NCBI RefSeq assembly: GCF_009709555.1
Contig: NZ_WJBG01000131.1
Location: 1-60,400 of the forward strand
Direction: 5' to 3'
Source of the DNA: Streptomyces blattellae
Lineage (GTDB): Bacteria > Actinomycetota > Actinomycetes > Streptomycetales > Streptomycetaceae
DNA length: 60,400 nucleotides
This document shows, piece by piece, positions 25,928 to 34,461 of the stretch. The notes beneath the pieces were generated by a model. It did no database searches. It was given only the letters and a program-made list of their open reading frames with translations, and was not told the origin of the DNA. Each line of letters opens with the position of its first letter. Positions within the stretch are counted from its first letter, which is position 1. The position numbers and the translations under genes are program-made.

Positions 25928-28900
25928 GACACGCAGGACGAATAAGAAAGCGGTCCCTGGCGCCGGTCACTGTCGCGGTGGCCACAGTGCTGGCCATACC
26001 GCTGAGCTTGCCCGCGCAGGCTTCCGAACCAACTCCACCGAAGAACGCGACGCAGTGGCGGGCTCCGGACACCCAGGACGTCGACAAGCCCGGGGCCGTC
26101 CCTTCCCGGGAGCGCACCGAACTCCTGGGCGAGGACTATGAGAAGTCGACGGACACTGCCTTTACCACCTCAGGTGACGGCACAGGCTTCCACCTGCTCG
26201 TCGCTGACCAGGAGAACGGCTACGCCTGGAAGACGGCGGCCACACTCTCCGAACCCGGATTCGACGCCGACACCTGGATCGGCAACGCCTGCCTGACCGC
26301 CTCCGGCAAGCGGGCAGCCGTCGCCTACGCTCCGCGTACCTTCACCAACGACCCCGAGTTGATGGCGCGGGGAGCCTTCGCGGCTGTCGTGGATCTGACC
26401 ACCGGCGAGGTCACCAAGCTGCCGTTCCAGGCGTCGCTGGCCTACTTCAGCCCGGGCTGCGGTGACGGTGAGCAGGCCGTGTTCACCCAGCTCTCCTATG
26501 AGGGCGACGCCAAGCAGCAGACGCGGCTGGTCACTGTGGACACCGCCACGGGCAGGGCCGGCACTCCGGTGACTTATCCGGGTCAAATCACCTCCGCCGT
26601 GCCGACCAAGGACGGCATCGTCGCTGCCTACGGCAACCGGCTGGTCGCCGCCGGAGCCAAGGGCGAGCTCAGGGAGATCACCCGTACCGAGTCGGTGCCG
26701 TTCCAGCTCACGGTGGACGCCGCGGGCGGCCTGACCTACATCGACCGCACGAAGAGCAGAAGCACGCAGAAGGCGTCCACCGGATATGCCCGCTATTTGG
26801 ACTCTGGCAAGCTTGGCAGGGCCAACTCCCGTCCCAGCACGCTCGCTTCGGGCGTACTCACCGACTGGGACCTGACCTCCTCTGCCGACGGCACGGTTTA
26901 CATCACCGGCAAGGCCACGACCAAGGGCCCGCTGCCGAAGGCGGTGAAGAACCCCGGCGGCATCACCAAGGGCGCGCTCGTCTCCAGTCACGGCGAAGCC
27001 GCGCTCACCACCTCCTGGGCGGACGGCAAGGACACCCGCATCCGGCCCGAAGAGGCTCTGGCCGAGCGCACAGCGCGCATCAGCCTGCGCCTGCTGGACA
27101 CCAAGAAGACGGTCACTCTGGATGCGCAGCCCGGCCAGGACCGTATCGGCGGCAAGGAGGCCGAGCTGCAAGGGGCGGCGACCTCACCGGCGCTTCCGCA
27201 GCCGGAGAAGACACCTGCCGCAAAGGACGGTTCGTCCGACAGTGGCGGCCTGTCCACGCAGACCGTGCGCACGCAACTCGCTGCCGCCTCACCCTCCGAC
27301 CCGGGCGAGGACGCGGCCGAACGCACGTGCGCCGTGGCCCGCAACGACGTGAAGAAGCAGGCGTTCCAGCCGACCCCGCGCCAGGTGGAGTGGGCCGTCG
27401 ACCAGGCGGTCGTGGGCAAGCTCGACTTCTACCGGTCCCCGGACTGGAAGAACACCGGCATGGCCGGCTACCAGCCGCAGGGTCTCTTCCCGCCGATCCT
27501 CCTGGAGGGTGACCCCAACGGGACGCTGGACACTGAGGACGGCGACAACGACCGCTGGCACATCCCCTCGCAGATCCTCCTCGGGGTCACCGCCCAGGAG
27601 TCCAACATGTGGCAGGCCACTCGCTTCGCCGTGCCCGGCGTCACGTCCAACAGCCTCATCGGCAACTATTACGGCGTCGACTATTCCGCGTCCGGGGAGC
27701 AGCAGGACCCGTGGGCCATCGACTGGTCGGAGGCAGACTGCGGTTACGGCATCACGCAGGCCACCGACGGCATGCGGCTGGCAGGCAAGGAGAAGCCTGG
27801 CGAGACGGCGATGAGCACCCTCAAGCAGGAGGCCGTTGCCCTGGACTACACCGCCAACATCGCCTATGGTGCACAGATCCTGTCGGACAAGTGGAACCAG
27901 ACCCGCAAGGCGGGCATGAAAGTCAACGACGGCCACCCGAAGTGGATCGAGAACTGGTTCTTCGCCCTGTGGGCCTACAACTCCGGCTTCTACGAGACCG
28001 CAGACTCCGACGGGCACTGGGGCGTGGGCTGGACCAACAACCCGGCCAACCCGCTGTGGAAGGCCAACCGGCTGCCCTTCCTGGAGAACGCGTCCGGCGG
28101 CGACAGCTACGGGGACGCCGCGCACCCGCAGGACTGGCCGTACGAGGAGAAGGTCATCGGCTGGGCCGCCCGCCCGATCGCCGCCCTGTTCGGTCCCGGT
28201 GACGTCCAGGCAGGTTACCGCGCGTCCTGGTGGAACACCGGCACCGACCGCACCGCCGCCAAGCCGCCGGTCGACCTGTTCTGCGACGCCTCCAACTCCT
28301 GCGACGAGTCGAAGATCGGCGACAACGACTCCAACGACCCCGGCCAAGGCGCCTGCACCCTGGACAGTGGGAACGACGAGACCAACCCGCACTGGCTGCA
28401 CTGCTGGTGGAACAAGTCGGTCGAGTGGAAGAACTGCACGACCGGCGCCCAGTGCGGCAACCAGGTCCACCGGTTCAACACCACCTACCCCGAACAGGCC
28501 GACGCCAACTCCTACCCGCCGCGCTGCAGTAGCGGCCTGCCCTCCAACGCCCTGATCGTCGACGACGTCGACAAGGGCGTCATCCCGACCGGCTCGGCCT
28601 CACGCAGCTGCGGAGCGTCCACATCCGACGGCACCTTCACGCTCAACTACAGTATGTGGAACGGCACCTACCCCGGAAAGATGGACACCCACCAGATCGG
28701 CGCAGGGTACGGCAACCACTTCTACTTCGCCCATACTCGCCAGCCGGAGTCCACGGCGGGCACCGCCAACCGCATGCGGGCTATCGGAGTCTGGAAGCTC
28801 GGTCGCCAAATCACCGAGGCCAACGGGCAGGCCAAGGTGTACGTGCACATACCCGACCACGGGGCACAGACGGCGGAAGCCACGTACAAGATCACGACGG

Positions 28901-30351
28901 CCAATGGTGTCGAGTCGAAGACGATCTCTCAGACTGCCAACGCGTCGAATAAGTGGGTCGATCTCGGGGCGTACTTCTTCACCGGCATGACTCCGGAGGT
29001 GAGCTTGTCCAACTTCACTAGCGACGGCACTGGCGACAAGGACATCGCCTGGGACGCGATCGCGTTCGTCCCCGGCGACTACTCCGGCATCCCCTCCGAC
29101 CTCACCTTCGGCGATGCCGACCCCAACGCGCCGGAGCCGGCCCCGATCGAGCCTCCCAACACCATTTCCGGCTCCTTCTTCCCTAGCGTCACAAGTGCGC
29201 TCAAGTCGTCCATGCCGACGATTGCATCAGCGACACGCCCCGGGACCGTGAGCAGCACACAGCTCACCGCAGAGGCGACCGCCAGTTGTTCCGTGACCAC
29301 CGGCACGATGACGTACACGCGGACCCAGGCGTGCATCAGAGATGAAGCCGTCATCACGTATCTCGAAAACGGCACTCCGCGTGGCGACGCCACATTCGAC
29401 TACCAGCACGAGATCAATCTCGACGTCAAGAGTGACACCTTCACCCAGACTGTGACGATCGACCTGAAGTCGATGGACGCCGCCATCAACAGCGTTCAGT
29501 TCGAGGTCGACTTTGACTGCCGCGGTTACTGCCAGGTGGAAACCCCGGTCTGGACCGGAAGCAAGACATGGACCAAGGGTGACAACCACACCGCGGTCGC
29601 GACTTCGCGGATCAAGTGGAACAAGGGGACGGACCACAGCGTCATCAATCCCCTCTGGACCATTAAGGGTGCGGCCAACGGGGTGCCCACAAACACCAAC
29701 GACATCGAGAAGGAGGAACTGGACGTCCGCTGCGACGTCGAGGTCGGTACCACGCCGGGCTGCGTGTTCAGTCACTACACGCCGACGTACGTCATGAACT
29801 CCAAGAAGTTCCCGGCGGCCGCTGCGCACGCATGGCTGATCCAGAACAAGCTTCCCGGCCACTACGGACTGCGGGGCTACAACCCGCTTACCTTCCTGGC
29901 CGATGACGTTCTTGTGCCTGATCCCCCGACGAGCAACAAGAGCCTGGTCGACCACAACCGCGACACCATCTGCCCGGACGCGTGGCAGCGTAGCCCTCTG
30001 GCCACCATGTCGGACAATTTGGGAGCTGGCGATGTTTCCAGTTGTGATGAGTTTCCCTTCGCAGCCAGCTGGCAAAGCGCCGCGATCCCGAAGACATGGG
30101 GCGGCAAGAATCTCAAGCAGGTCAGTGACGGCAAGGAATGCCTGAACACTATCGCCGTCAAGGGCAGCGACGGGCTGTGGAGGCTGATACCCGACTCGCG
30201 CGCCCACGTGCCGACCTGGACGGAGCCCTGCGGTCGCTCCAGTATGTCGAACAACCAGAACACGCAGTCCATGAGCCTGTTCCCGAAGTTCCGGAGGGAC
30301 AACCGAGTCATGGAGGGCGACGACTACTGGCTTGACGCGCAGAAGCCGTAA
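25924..30351 (+). CDS. Large secreted protein: transglycosylase-like + golvesin-like + NucA/NucB nuclease domain
   Basis: 1475 residues, GTG start with AAGGA five bases ahead. A Sec signal peptide ends near Ala33. Residues about 60-400 look like a beta-propeller of short strands. Residues about 535-700 carry the SLT lytic-transglycosylase signatures in order: VTAQESNMW (catalytic Glu559), CGYGITQATDG, ANIAYGAQILSDKW and ALWAYNSGFYE. Residues about 900-1050 resemble the golvesin/xanthan-lyase C-terminal beta-sandwich (GAGYGNHFYFAHT, VYVHIPDHGAQTAEATY). The last 130 residues carry the NucA/NucB motif CDEFPFA (1374-1380). The order suggests export, cell-wall cutting or binding, then DNA cleavage, as in polymorphic toxins. 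Roles are inferred from domains. Confidence 0.78.
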   Translation: MRHAGRIRKRSLAPVTVAVATVLAIPLSLPAQASEPTPPKNATQWRAPDTQDVDKPGAVPSRERTELLGEDYEKSTDTAFTTSGDGTGFHLLVADQENGYAWKTAATLSEPGFDADTWIGNACLTASGKRAAVAYAPRTFTNDPELMARGAFAAVVDLTTGEVTKLPFQASLAYFSPGCGDGEQAVFTQLSYEGDAKQQTRLVTVDTATGRAGTPVTYPGQITSAVPTKDGIVAAYGNRLVAAGAKGELREITRTESVPFQLTVDAAGGLTYIDRTKSRSTQKASTGYARYLDSGKLGRANSRPSTLASGVLTDWDLTSSADGTVYITGKATTKGPLPKAVKNPGGITKGALVSSHGEAALTTSWADGKDTRIRPEEALAERTARISLRLLDTKKTVTLDAQPGQDRIGGKEAELQGAATSPALPQPEKTPAAKDGSSDSGGLSTQTVRTQLAAASPSDPGEDAAERTCAVARNDVKKQAFQPTPRQVEWAVDQAVVGKLDFYRSPDWKNTGMAGYQPQGLFPPILLEGDPNGTLDTEDGDNDRWHIPSQILLGVTAQESNMWQATRFAVPGVTSNSLIGNYYGVDYSASGEQQDPWAIDWSEADCGYGITQATDGMRLAGKEKPGETAMSTLKQEAVALDYTANIAYGAQILSDKWNQTRKAGMKVNDGHPKWIENWFFALWAYNSGFYETADSDGHWGVGWTNNPANPLWKANRLPFLENASGGDSYGDAAHPQDWPYEEKVIGWAARPIAALFGPGDVQAGYRASWWNTGTDRTAAKPPVDLFCDASNSCDESKIGDNDSNDPGQGACTLDSGNDETNPHWLHCWWNKSVEWKNCTTGAQCGNQVHRFNTTYPEQADANSYPPRCSSGLPSNALIVDDVDKGVIPTGSASRSCGASTSDGTFTLNYSMWNGTYPGKMDTHQIGAGYGNHFYFAHTRQPESTAGTANRMRAIGVWKLGRQITEANGQAKVYVHIPDHGAQTAEATYKITTANGVESKTISQTANASNKWVDLGAYFFTGMTPEVSLSNFTSDGTGDKDIAWDAIAFVPGDYSGIPSDLTFGDADPNAPEPAPIEPPNTISGSFFPSVTSALKSSMPTIASATRPGTVSSTQLTAEATASCSVTTGTMTYTRTQACIRDEAVITYLENGTPRGDATFDYQHEINLDVKSDTFTQTVTIDLKSMDAAINSVQFEVDFDCRGYCQVETPVWTGSKTWTKGDNHTAVATSRIKWNKGTDHSVINPLWTIKGAANGVPTNTNDIEKEELDVRCDVEVGTTPGCVFSHYTPTYVMNSKKFPAAAAHAWLIQNKLPGHYGLRGYNPLTFLADDVLVPDPPTSNKSLVDHNRDTICPDAWQRSPLATMSDNLGAGDVSSCDEFPFAASWQSAAIPKTWGGKNLKQVSDGKECLNTIAVKGSDGLWRLIPDSRAHVPTWTEPCGRSSMSNNQNTQSMSLFPKFRRDNRVMEGDDYWLDAQKP

Positions 30352-30373
30352 GCGGAAAGCGAACCAGAACAGG

Positions 30374-30399
30374 GGGCCGGGTGGATCATCACCCGGCCC
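30374..30399. terminator. Bidirectional hairpin between the toxin-like gene and SMI1 gene
   Basis: GGGCCGGGTG and CACCCGGCCC pair around GATCAT. It sits between convergent stops at 30351 and 30434. Confidence 0.75.
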
Positions 30400-30433
30400 A
30401 CCACTGTTCGGTGTCGGCCGGAGCGAGGCCCGG

Positions 30434-31039
30434 TCAGTCCCAGACCACCCGTCCGTCCTGGACGAACGGGTATCGTCCACGCGTGAGCACACCGTCACCA
30501 CGGCCGTGCTCCAGCATGTCGGCCACGCCGGCCAGCAGTTCTTCCAACGATGCAGCGTACCTCTTCGGGTAGTCGGTCTCGCGATACGCCAGCACCGGAA
30601 CGCTGCCGTCCCGCTGCCCGGCGTCCAGGACCAGCCCGTAGTGGGCGTCGACCTCGGCCAGGACGGGAATCCACGACGGCTGCCACCAGTCCTCGTCGCC
30701 AATGTGGTCGGCGATGCGGAGATGGTTCCCGTGCCGGTCGATGATGCTCTGGCAGTCGAGGAACACCTCCCCTCCGGGAAAGATCCGCGAGTCCGCGTGC
30801 GGGACGAGGCGAAACCCGCCGGGGACAGCGGTCCTGGAATCCTTCGCGGTACTGCCGTTGTTCTGGCGCAGCCATGTCTCCAAGACCTCCGGGAGCCCAA
30901 AACCCAGGTGATCACTCAGACGTTGAAGGTCGGCGTCCGTGGCCGGGGGATTGAGCGCCTGGGCGCTGGCGGGGGCGTTCTCCACCAGCCACCGGACAAT
31001 CCTGGCCCACTCATACCTGACACCATCCGCATGAGACAT
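30434..31039 (-). CDS. SMI1/KNR4-family protein, candidate immunity protein
   Basis: 201 residues from ATG 31039 (the frame is open upstream but the N-terminal homology starts here). SUKH/SMI1 features: an N-terminal helix WARIVRWLVENAPASAQAL, then ATDADLQRLSDHLGFGLPEV and LETWLRQNNGS, a core ending DDWWQPSWIP-like (DEDWWQPSWIPVLAE) and a C-terminal helix. The SUKH superfamily supplies immunity proteins for many nuclease-type polymorphic toxins. It lies tail-to-tail with the NucA/NucB-bearing gene rather than downstream of it on the same strand, so it would be expressed independently. Cytoplasmic, no signal peptide. Confidence 0.8.
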   Translation of the reverse strand: MSHADGVRYEWARIVRWLVENAPASAQALNPPATDADLQRLSDHLGFGLPEVLETWLRQNNGSTAKDSRTAVPGGFRLVPHADSRIFPGGEVFLDCQSIIDRHGNHLRIADHIGDEDWWQPSWIPVLAEVDAHYGLVLDAGQRDGSVPVLAYRETDYPKRYAASLEELLAGVADMLEHGRGDGVLTRGRYPFVQDGRVVWD

Positions 31040-31208
31040 GAAAGCTCCCTCCTGGCACGACTCGTTGGCGTAACCCCCTAGCCCGAGTTTCCCCGCTAGC
31101 TGATGCGTAGGCGTCAACAGGCGTGTCCAGCTTGATCGTTCGGTCTGGCAAGTGTATTACCCATATATGCCGTCGATCATCAGCAAGCGCCGAGGCGCCC
31201 GGACTGTC

Positions 31209-31364
31209 AAGCCCCGGAATCCCTGCCCCCAGGGCCTGTTGCGCCTCGTGGAGCATGCTCGGGTCGACACCGGGACTGAGGGCTTCGGCCTGCTGTGGAG
31301 CGTTCCGCCTCGACCAGTCGGTGATCCGTCCCCATGCACGCCGAATCCGTGGCTCCTGAGACAA
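31209..31364 (-). pseudogene. Truncated second SMI1/KNR4 gene copy
   Basis: MSQEPRIRRAWGRITDWSRR followed by NAPQQAEALSPGVDP and AQQALGAGIPGL aligns with the first 55 residues of the neighbouring SMI1 protein (RYEWARIVRWLVENAPASAQ). After about 31209 the frame no longer matches any SMI1 sequence. It is the 5' stump of a tandem immunity-gene duplicate. Confidence 0.7.
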
Positions 31365-31590
31365 GTGTGTTCCCCTTCCGGCGTGAGTGGTGACAGCCGG
31401 GTTCCGACCCTACGGTGCTGGCAGGCCGCCGTCGCTGTTCGTCGCGGTGCCGCTGGTACTCGCATCGGGAGGATCAGGATGACTTGCTTGATGCCGCGGA
31501 AGTTGCCACGCCGGCATGGGTAGTTCCCCACATAACTTTCACGGATGTGACTATGAATGTTACCTGTGAGGAACTTAGTCTCCTCGCGAC
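31365..31590. other. Intergenic region, right edge of the accessory island
   Basis: Nothing coding is seen. The last 75 bases are noticeably AT-richer and contain TTTCAC-GGAT-GTGA (31529-31542), a short dyad that may belong to the promoter of the zinc-ribbon gene; GAGGAAC lies 20 bases before its ATG. Confidence 0.3.
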
Positions 31591-32490
31591 ATGGACTACT
31601 GCCACGTGTGCCGAAGGCACCTGAACGGCGCCCTGGCCTGCCCGGGGTGCGGCGCATCGGCCGACTCATTCCACGAATCGCGCGCGTACGACGCTCCGGG
31701 AGGGTCCTACGAGGCTCCCCGCGCCGACGAGCGTGACGCCCACGGCGGTGACCGCGACGAGGTGCGCGACGGTGGACGCGATGACGAGTACGGCGGCGGT
31801 CGCGGCGAGGAGTACGACGACGAGGACGCGCCCCGCGGCCGTGCCGCCCGGCGTCGCGGCCGGGGCCGGGGCCGTGCGCGAAACGTCGCGGTCGCGGTGG
31901 ATGCGGTCGGCGCCGCCGACGAGCCCTACGACCCCTACGACGATCCCGATCACGAGGGTGCCGACGACGAGGACCCGGCAGGCGGCGCGAGCCGTCGCGA
32001 TCGCAAGGCCGCGGCCCACCGTCGCCGTCGTCGCCGGACCGTGCTGATATCCGCGGGCTTCCTCCTGGCCGCCGGCGGCCTGAGCCTCGCGGAACTGGGC
32101 ACGGACGCCCTGGGTCCGGCTCCGAAACCGGCGGCCGAGGACGGCGGCGCGTCAGCCGAGGGCGGCACGTCGAAGGAGGCGGACGCGACGGCCGGGCCGA
32201 TAGGCGGCACGCAGGGCACCATCGGATCGCCGGATTCCGCGAACCCGTCCGGCGCCACCTCCCCGTCGGCGTCCAGGTCGGCGAAGGGCGACGAGCCGGC
32301 ACAGGAAGAGACCGAGCAGGACTCCCAGTCCGCGACGGCGGTACCGGCTTCGAACCCGACCACCGCGGATCCCGGACCGTCGACCCCGGCCGAGACACCC
32401 ACCCCCAGCACGGAGCCGACCACCTCGGACCCGACGCCGGAGCCCTCGCCTTCGGAGACGTGCGAGCGGGTCTTGTGGTGGTGCTCCTGA
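31591..32490 (+). CDS. SCO2400-family zinc-ribbon single-pass membrane protein
   Basis: 299 residues. The start MDYCHVCRRHLNGALACPGC holds two CxxC pairs (a zinc ribbon). A long Asp/Arg/Gly-rich linker follows, then a basic patch and one membrane helix (RRRTVLISAGFLLAAGGLSL), and a Ser/Thr/Pro-rich tail ending CERVLWWCS. Both the ribbon and the C-terminal CxxxLWWC are conserved in the SCO2400 family of Streptomyces. The basic residues before the helix predict a cytoplasmic N-terminus and external tail. Function unknown. Confidence 0.85.
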   Translation: MDYCHVCRRHLNGALACPGCGASADSFHESRAYDAPGGSYEAPRADERDAHGGDRDEVRDGGRDDEYGGGRGEEYDDEDAPRGRAARRRGRGRGRARNVAVAVDAVGAADEPYDPYDDPDHEGADDEDPAGGASRRDRKAAAHRRRRRRTVLISAGFLLAAGGLSLAELGTDALGPAPKPAAEDGGASAEGGTSKEADATAGPIGGTQGTIGSPDSANPSGATSPSASRSAKGDEPAQEETEQDSQSATAVPASNPTTADPGPSTPAETPTPSTEPTTSDPTPEPSPSETCERVLWWCS

Positions 32491-32612
32491 GCGCTCTGCT
32501 GGGAGTCCGGTGCGTGGATCGCGGCGCCATCGCGGCCGGCCGCGATCGACGGCCGGTCGCGGCACGTCCCGCGGAGCGCTGAGTACTTCCCGCGGAGCTC
32601 TTGGCTCGTCCC

Positions 32613-32756
32613 GTGATGGCGCACCTGGTCCGTCCGGTGATGGCGCACCTGGTCCGTCCGGTGATGGCGCACCCGGCTCGAACCGTGATGGCGCACCCGG
32701 TCCGTCCCGTGGCGGCCTACCCGGCTCGTTCCGTGACGGCGCTCCCGGTCCTCCGT
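32613..32756. repeat. 24-bp minisatellite, about six units
   Basis: Units start at 32613, 32637, 32661, 32685, 32709 and 32733; the consensus begins gtgatggcgcacc-ggt and later units diverge. The 320-base gap 32491-32810 contains this array and no convincing gene: a plus-strand frame gives DGAPGPS-like repeats but no start signal. Confidence 0.85.
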
Positions 32757-32810
32757 GACGGCCTACCCGGTCCACCCCGCGGCGGCGCACCCGCCCCGCC
32801 GGAAGGCTCC

Positions 32811-33254
32811 TCACTGCCCCGATTCGAGCATGCGCCGCAGCAAATCACGCAACGTCACTCGCTCGTCCCCGGAGAGTCCCGCCAACGGCTCCCGCGCGAA
32901 CCGCAGCGACTCGCGCAGGCCGCGCGCCACACGCCGGCCCTCGTCCGTGGTGACCGCGAGCTTCACCCGCCGGTCGTTCGGGTCCGGGCGGCGCTCCACC
33001 AGCCCCCGGGACTCCAGCCGGTCCACGATGCCCGTCACATTCGACGGCTCGCACTTCAGCTTCTGGGCCAGCTTGCGCATCGGCAGCGGCTGAAGGGACA
33101 GCAGGCTGAGCAGCCGTGCCTGCGCGCCGGTCAGGGCGTGGTCGGCGGCGGCGACGTCGAAGTCCTCGTGGTAGCGGGCCACCACGTCACCGATCAGCTC
33201 GACCACGTCCATGGTGACGGCGTCGGGGCGGCGGGTCTTCTGGTCGCTGGCCAT
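32811..33254 (-). CDS. MarR-family transcriptional regulator
   Basis: 147 residues with a winged helix: HALTGAQARLLSLLSLQPLP, the recognition helix MRKLAQKLKCEPSNVTGIVD and the wing DRLESRGLVERRPDPNDRRV. It is divergent from an NADP-dependent oxidoreductase gene, and the 100-base gap has two dyads. The usual model is autorepression plus control of the oxidoreductase, relieved by an electrophile or phenolic ligand. Confidence 0.9.
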   Translation of the reverse strand: MASDQKTRRPDAVTMDVVELIGDVVARYHEDFDVAAADHALTGAQARLLSLLSLQPLPMRKLAQKLKCEPSNVTGIVDRLESRGLVERRPDPNDRRVKLAVTTDEGRRVARGLRESLRFAREPLAGLSGDERVTLRDLLRRMLESGQ

Positions 33255-33282
33255 GCGCTCCAGCCTACCCCGTTACTTGACA

Positions 33283-33322
33283 TCCTGAAATATTCAGGAG
33301 CATCGTTGTTTCAGGTACTGAA
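33283..33322. promoter_or_regulatory. Two MarR-type operators in the divergent gap
   Basis: Site 1 is the perfect dyad TCCTGAA-ATA-TTCAGGA (33283-33299). Site 2 is TTCAG-GTA-CTGAA (33310-33322), the same half-site. TTGACA at 33277-33282, directly abutting site 1, is a probable -35 element, so binding would block transcription toward the oxidoreductase gene. Confidence 0.8.
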
Positions 33323-33354
33323 GCATTTCTCGCTCGCCCGGAAAGGCGCCCCTC

Positions 33355-34353
33355 ATGATCAACCGCGAATGGCACCTCCTCTCCCGCCCCGTCGGCTGGC
33401 CCAAGCCCGAGGACTTCGCCCTGGTCGAGAGGGAGGTCCCCACGCCGGGTGAGGGGCAGGTCCTGGTCCGGAACACGTACCTCTCCGTCGACCCGTACAT
33501 GCGCGGACGCATGTCGGCGGCCAAGTCCTACGTCGCCCCCTTCGAACTCGGCAAGGTCATGCAGGGCGGCGCCGTCGGTGAGGTCGTCGCCTCCAACGCC
33601 GAGGGCATCGCCGTCGGCGACCACGTCCTGCACTTCTTCGGCTGGCGCGAGTACGCCGCCGTGGACGCGAAGAACGCCGTCAAGGTCGACCCGCAGGCGG
33701 CGCCGCTCAGCGCGTACCTCGGGGTGCTCGGCATGACGGGCCTGACGGCCTACGCGGGCCTGCTGCGGGTCGGCGCTTTCAAGGAGGGCGACGCGGTGTT
33801 CGTCTCCGGCGCGGCCGGTGCCGTCGGCAGCCAGGTCGGCCAGATCGCGAAGCTGAAGGGTGCCTCCCGGGTCGTCGGGTCCGCCGGGTCCGACGACAAG
33901 GTCAAGCTCCTCGTGGAGGAGTACGGCTTCGACGCCGCCTTCAACTACAAGAACGGGCCGGTCTGGGAGCAGCTCAAGGAAGCCGCCCCGGACGGCATCG
34001 ACGTGTACTTCGACAATGTCGGCGGCGAGCACCTGGAGGCCGCGATCGGCGCGCTCAACCAGCGGGGCCGGGCCGTGATCTGCGGCATGATCTCGCAGTA
34101 CAACGCGACCGAGCCCACCCCCGGCCCGCGCAACATGGTCAAGATCCTGCAGAACCGGCTCCGCGTCGAGGGCGTTCTCGTCGGCGACCACTACGACCTC
34201 CAGCCGCAGTTCGTCCAGGAGGTCGGCCCCTGGGTCGCCTCGGGCGCGCTCAAGTACCGCGAGACGGTCGTCGAGGGCATCGAGAACAACCTTGAGGCGT
34301 TCCTCGGCGTCCTGCGCGGCGACAACACCGGAAAGATGATCGTCAAGCTCTGA
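33355..34353 (+). CDS. NADP-dependent medium-chain oxidoreductase (CurA / prostaglandin reductase type)
   Basis: 332 residues, zinc-free MDR family. Signatures: YLSVDPYMRGRMS near the N-terminus, LGVLGMTGLTAYAGLL, the cofactor loop FVSGAAGAVGSQVGQIAKLK, and YFDNVGGEHLEAAIGALN. It reduces the C=C bond of alpha,beta-unsaturated ketones or aldehydes with NADPH. Divergent MarR and its operators suggest induction by reactive carbonyls or aromatic compounds. Confidence 0.9.
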   Translation: MINREWHLLSRPVGWPKPEDFALVEREVPTPGEGQVLVRNTYLSVDPYMRGRMSAAKSYVAPFELGKVMQGGAVGEVVASNAEGIAVGDHVLHFFGWREYAAVDAKNAVKVDPQAAPLSAYLGVLGMTGLTAYAGLLRVGAFKEGDAVFVSGAAGAVGSQVGQIAKLKGASRVVGSAGSDDKVKLLVEEYGFDAAFNYKNGPVWEQLKEAAPDGIDVYFDNVGGEHLEAAIGALNQRGRAVICGMISQYNATEPTPGPRNMVKILQNRLRVEGVLVGDHYDLQPQFVQEVGPWVASGALKYRETVVEGIENNLEAFLGVLRGDNTGKMIVKL

Positions 34354-34420
34354 CAGTGATGATGTCCGTGGTGACGCCGAGCGCGTGACGCCGGTCTGGC
34401 GCAGTTCGCCGCCTACGACG

Positions 34421-34453
34421 AAGGCCGCACCCCTGGACGTGGGGTGCGGCCTT
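34421..34453. terminator. 13-bp perfect bidirectional terminator hairpin
   Basis: AAGGCCGCACCCC and GGGGTGCGGCCTT flank TGGACGT between two convergent genes. The A-start and T-end of the arms provide short U-tracts on both strands. Confidence 0.85.
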
Positions 34454-34461
34454 CACCCGGG

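Noticed and set aside
32510..32758. Collagen-like small protein with DGAPGPS repeats
   Set aside because: No ribosome binding site; repeats are explained by the 24-bp minisatellite and equal openness is seen in other frames.
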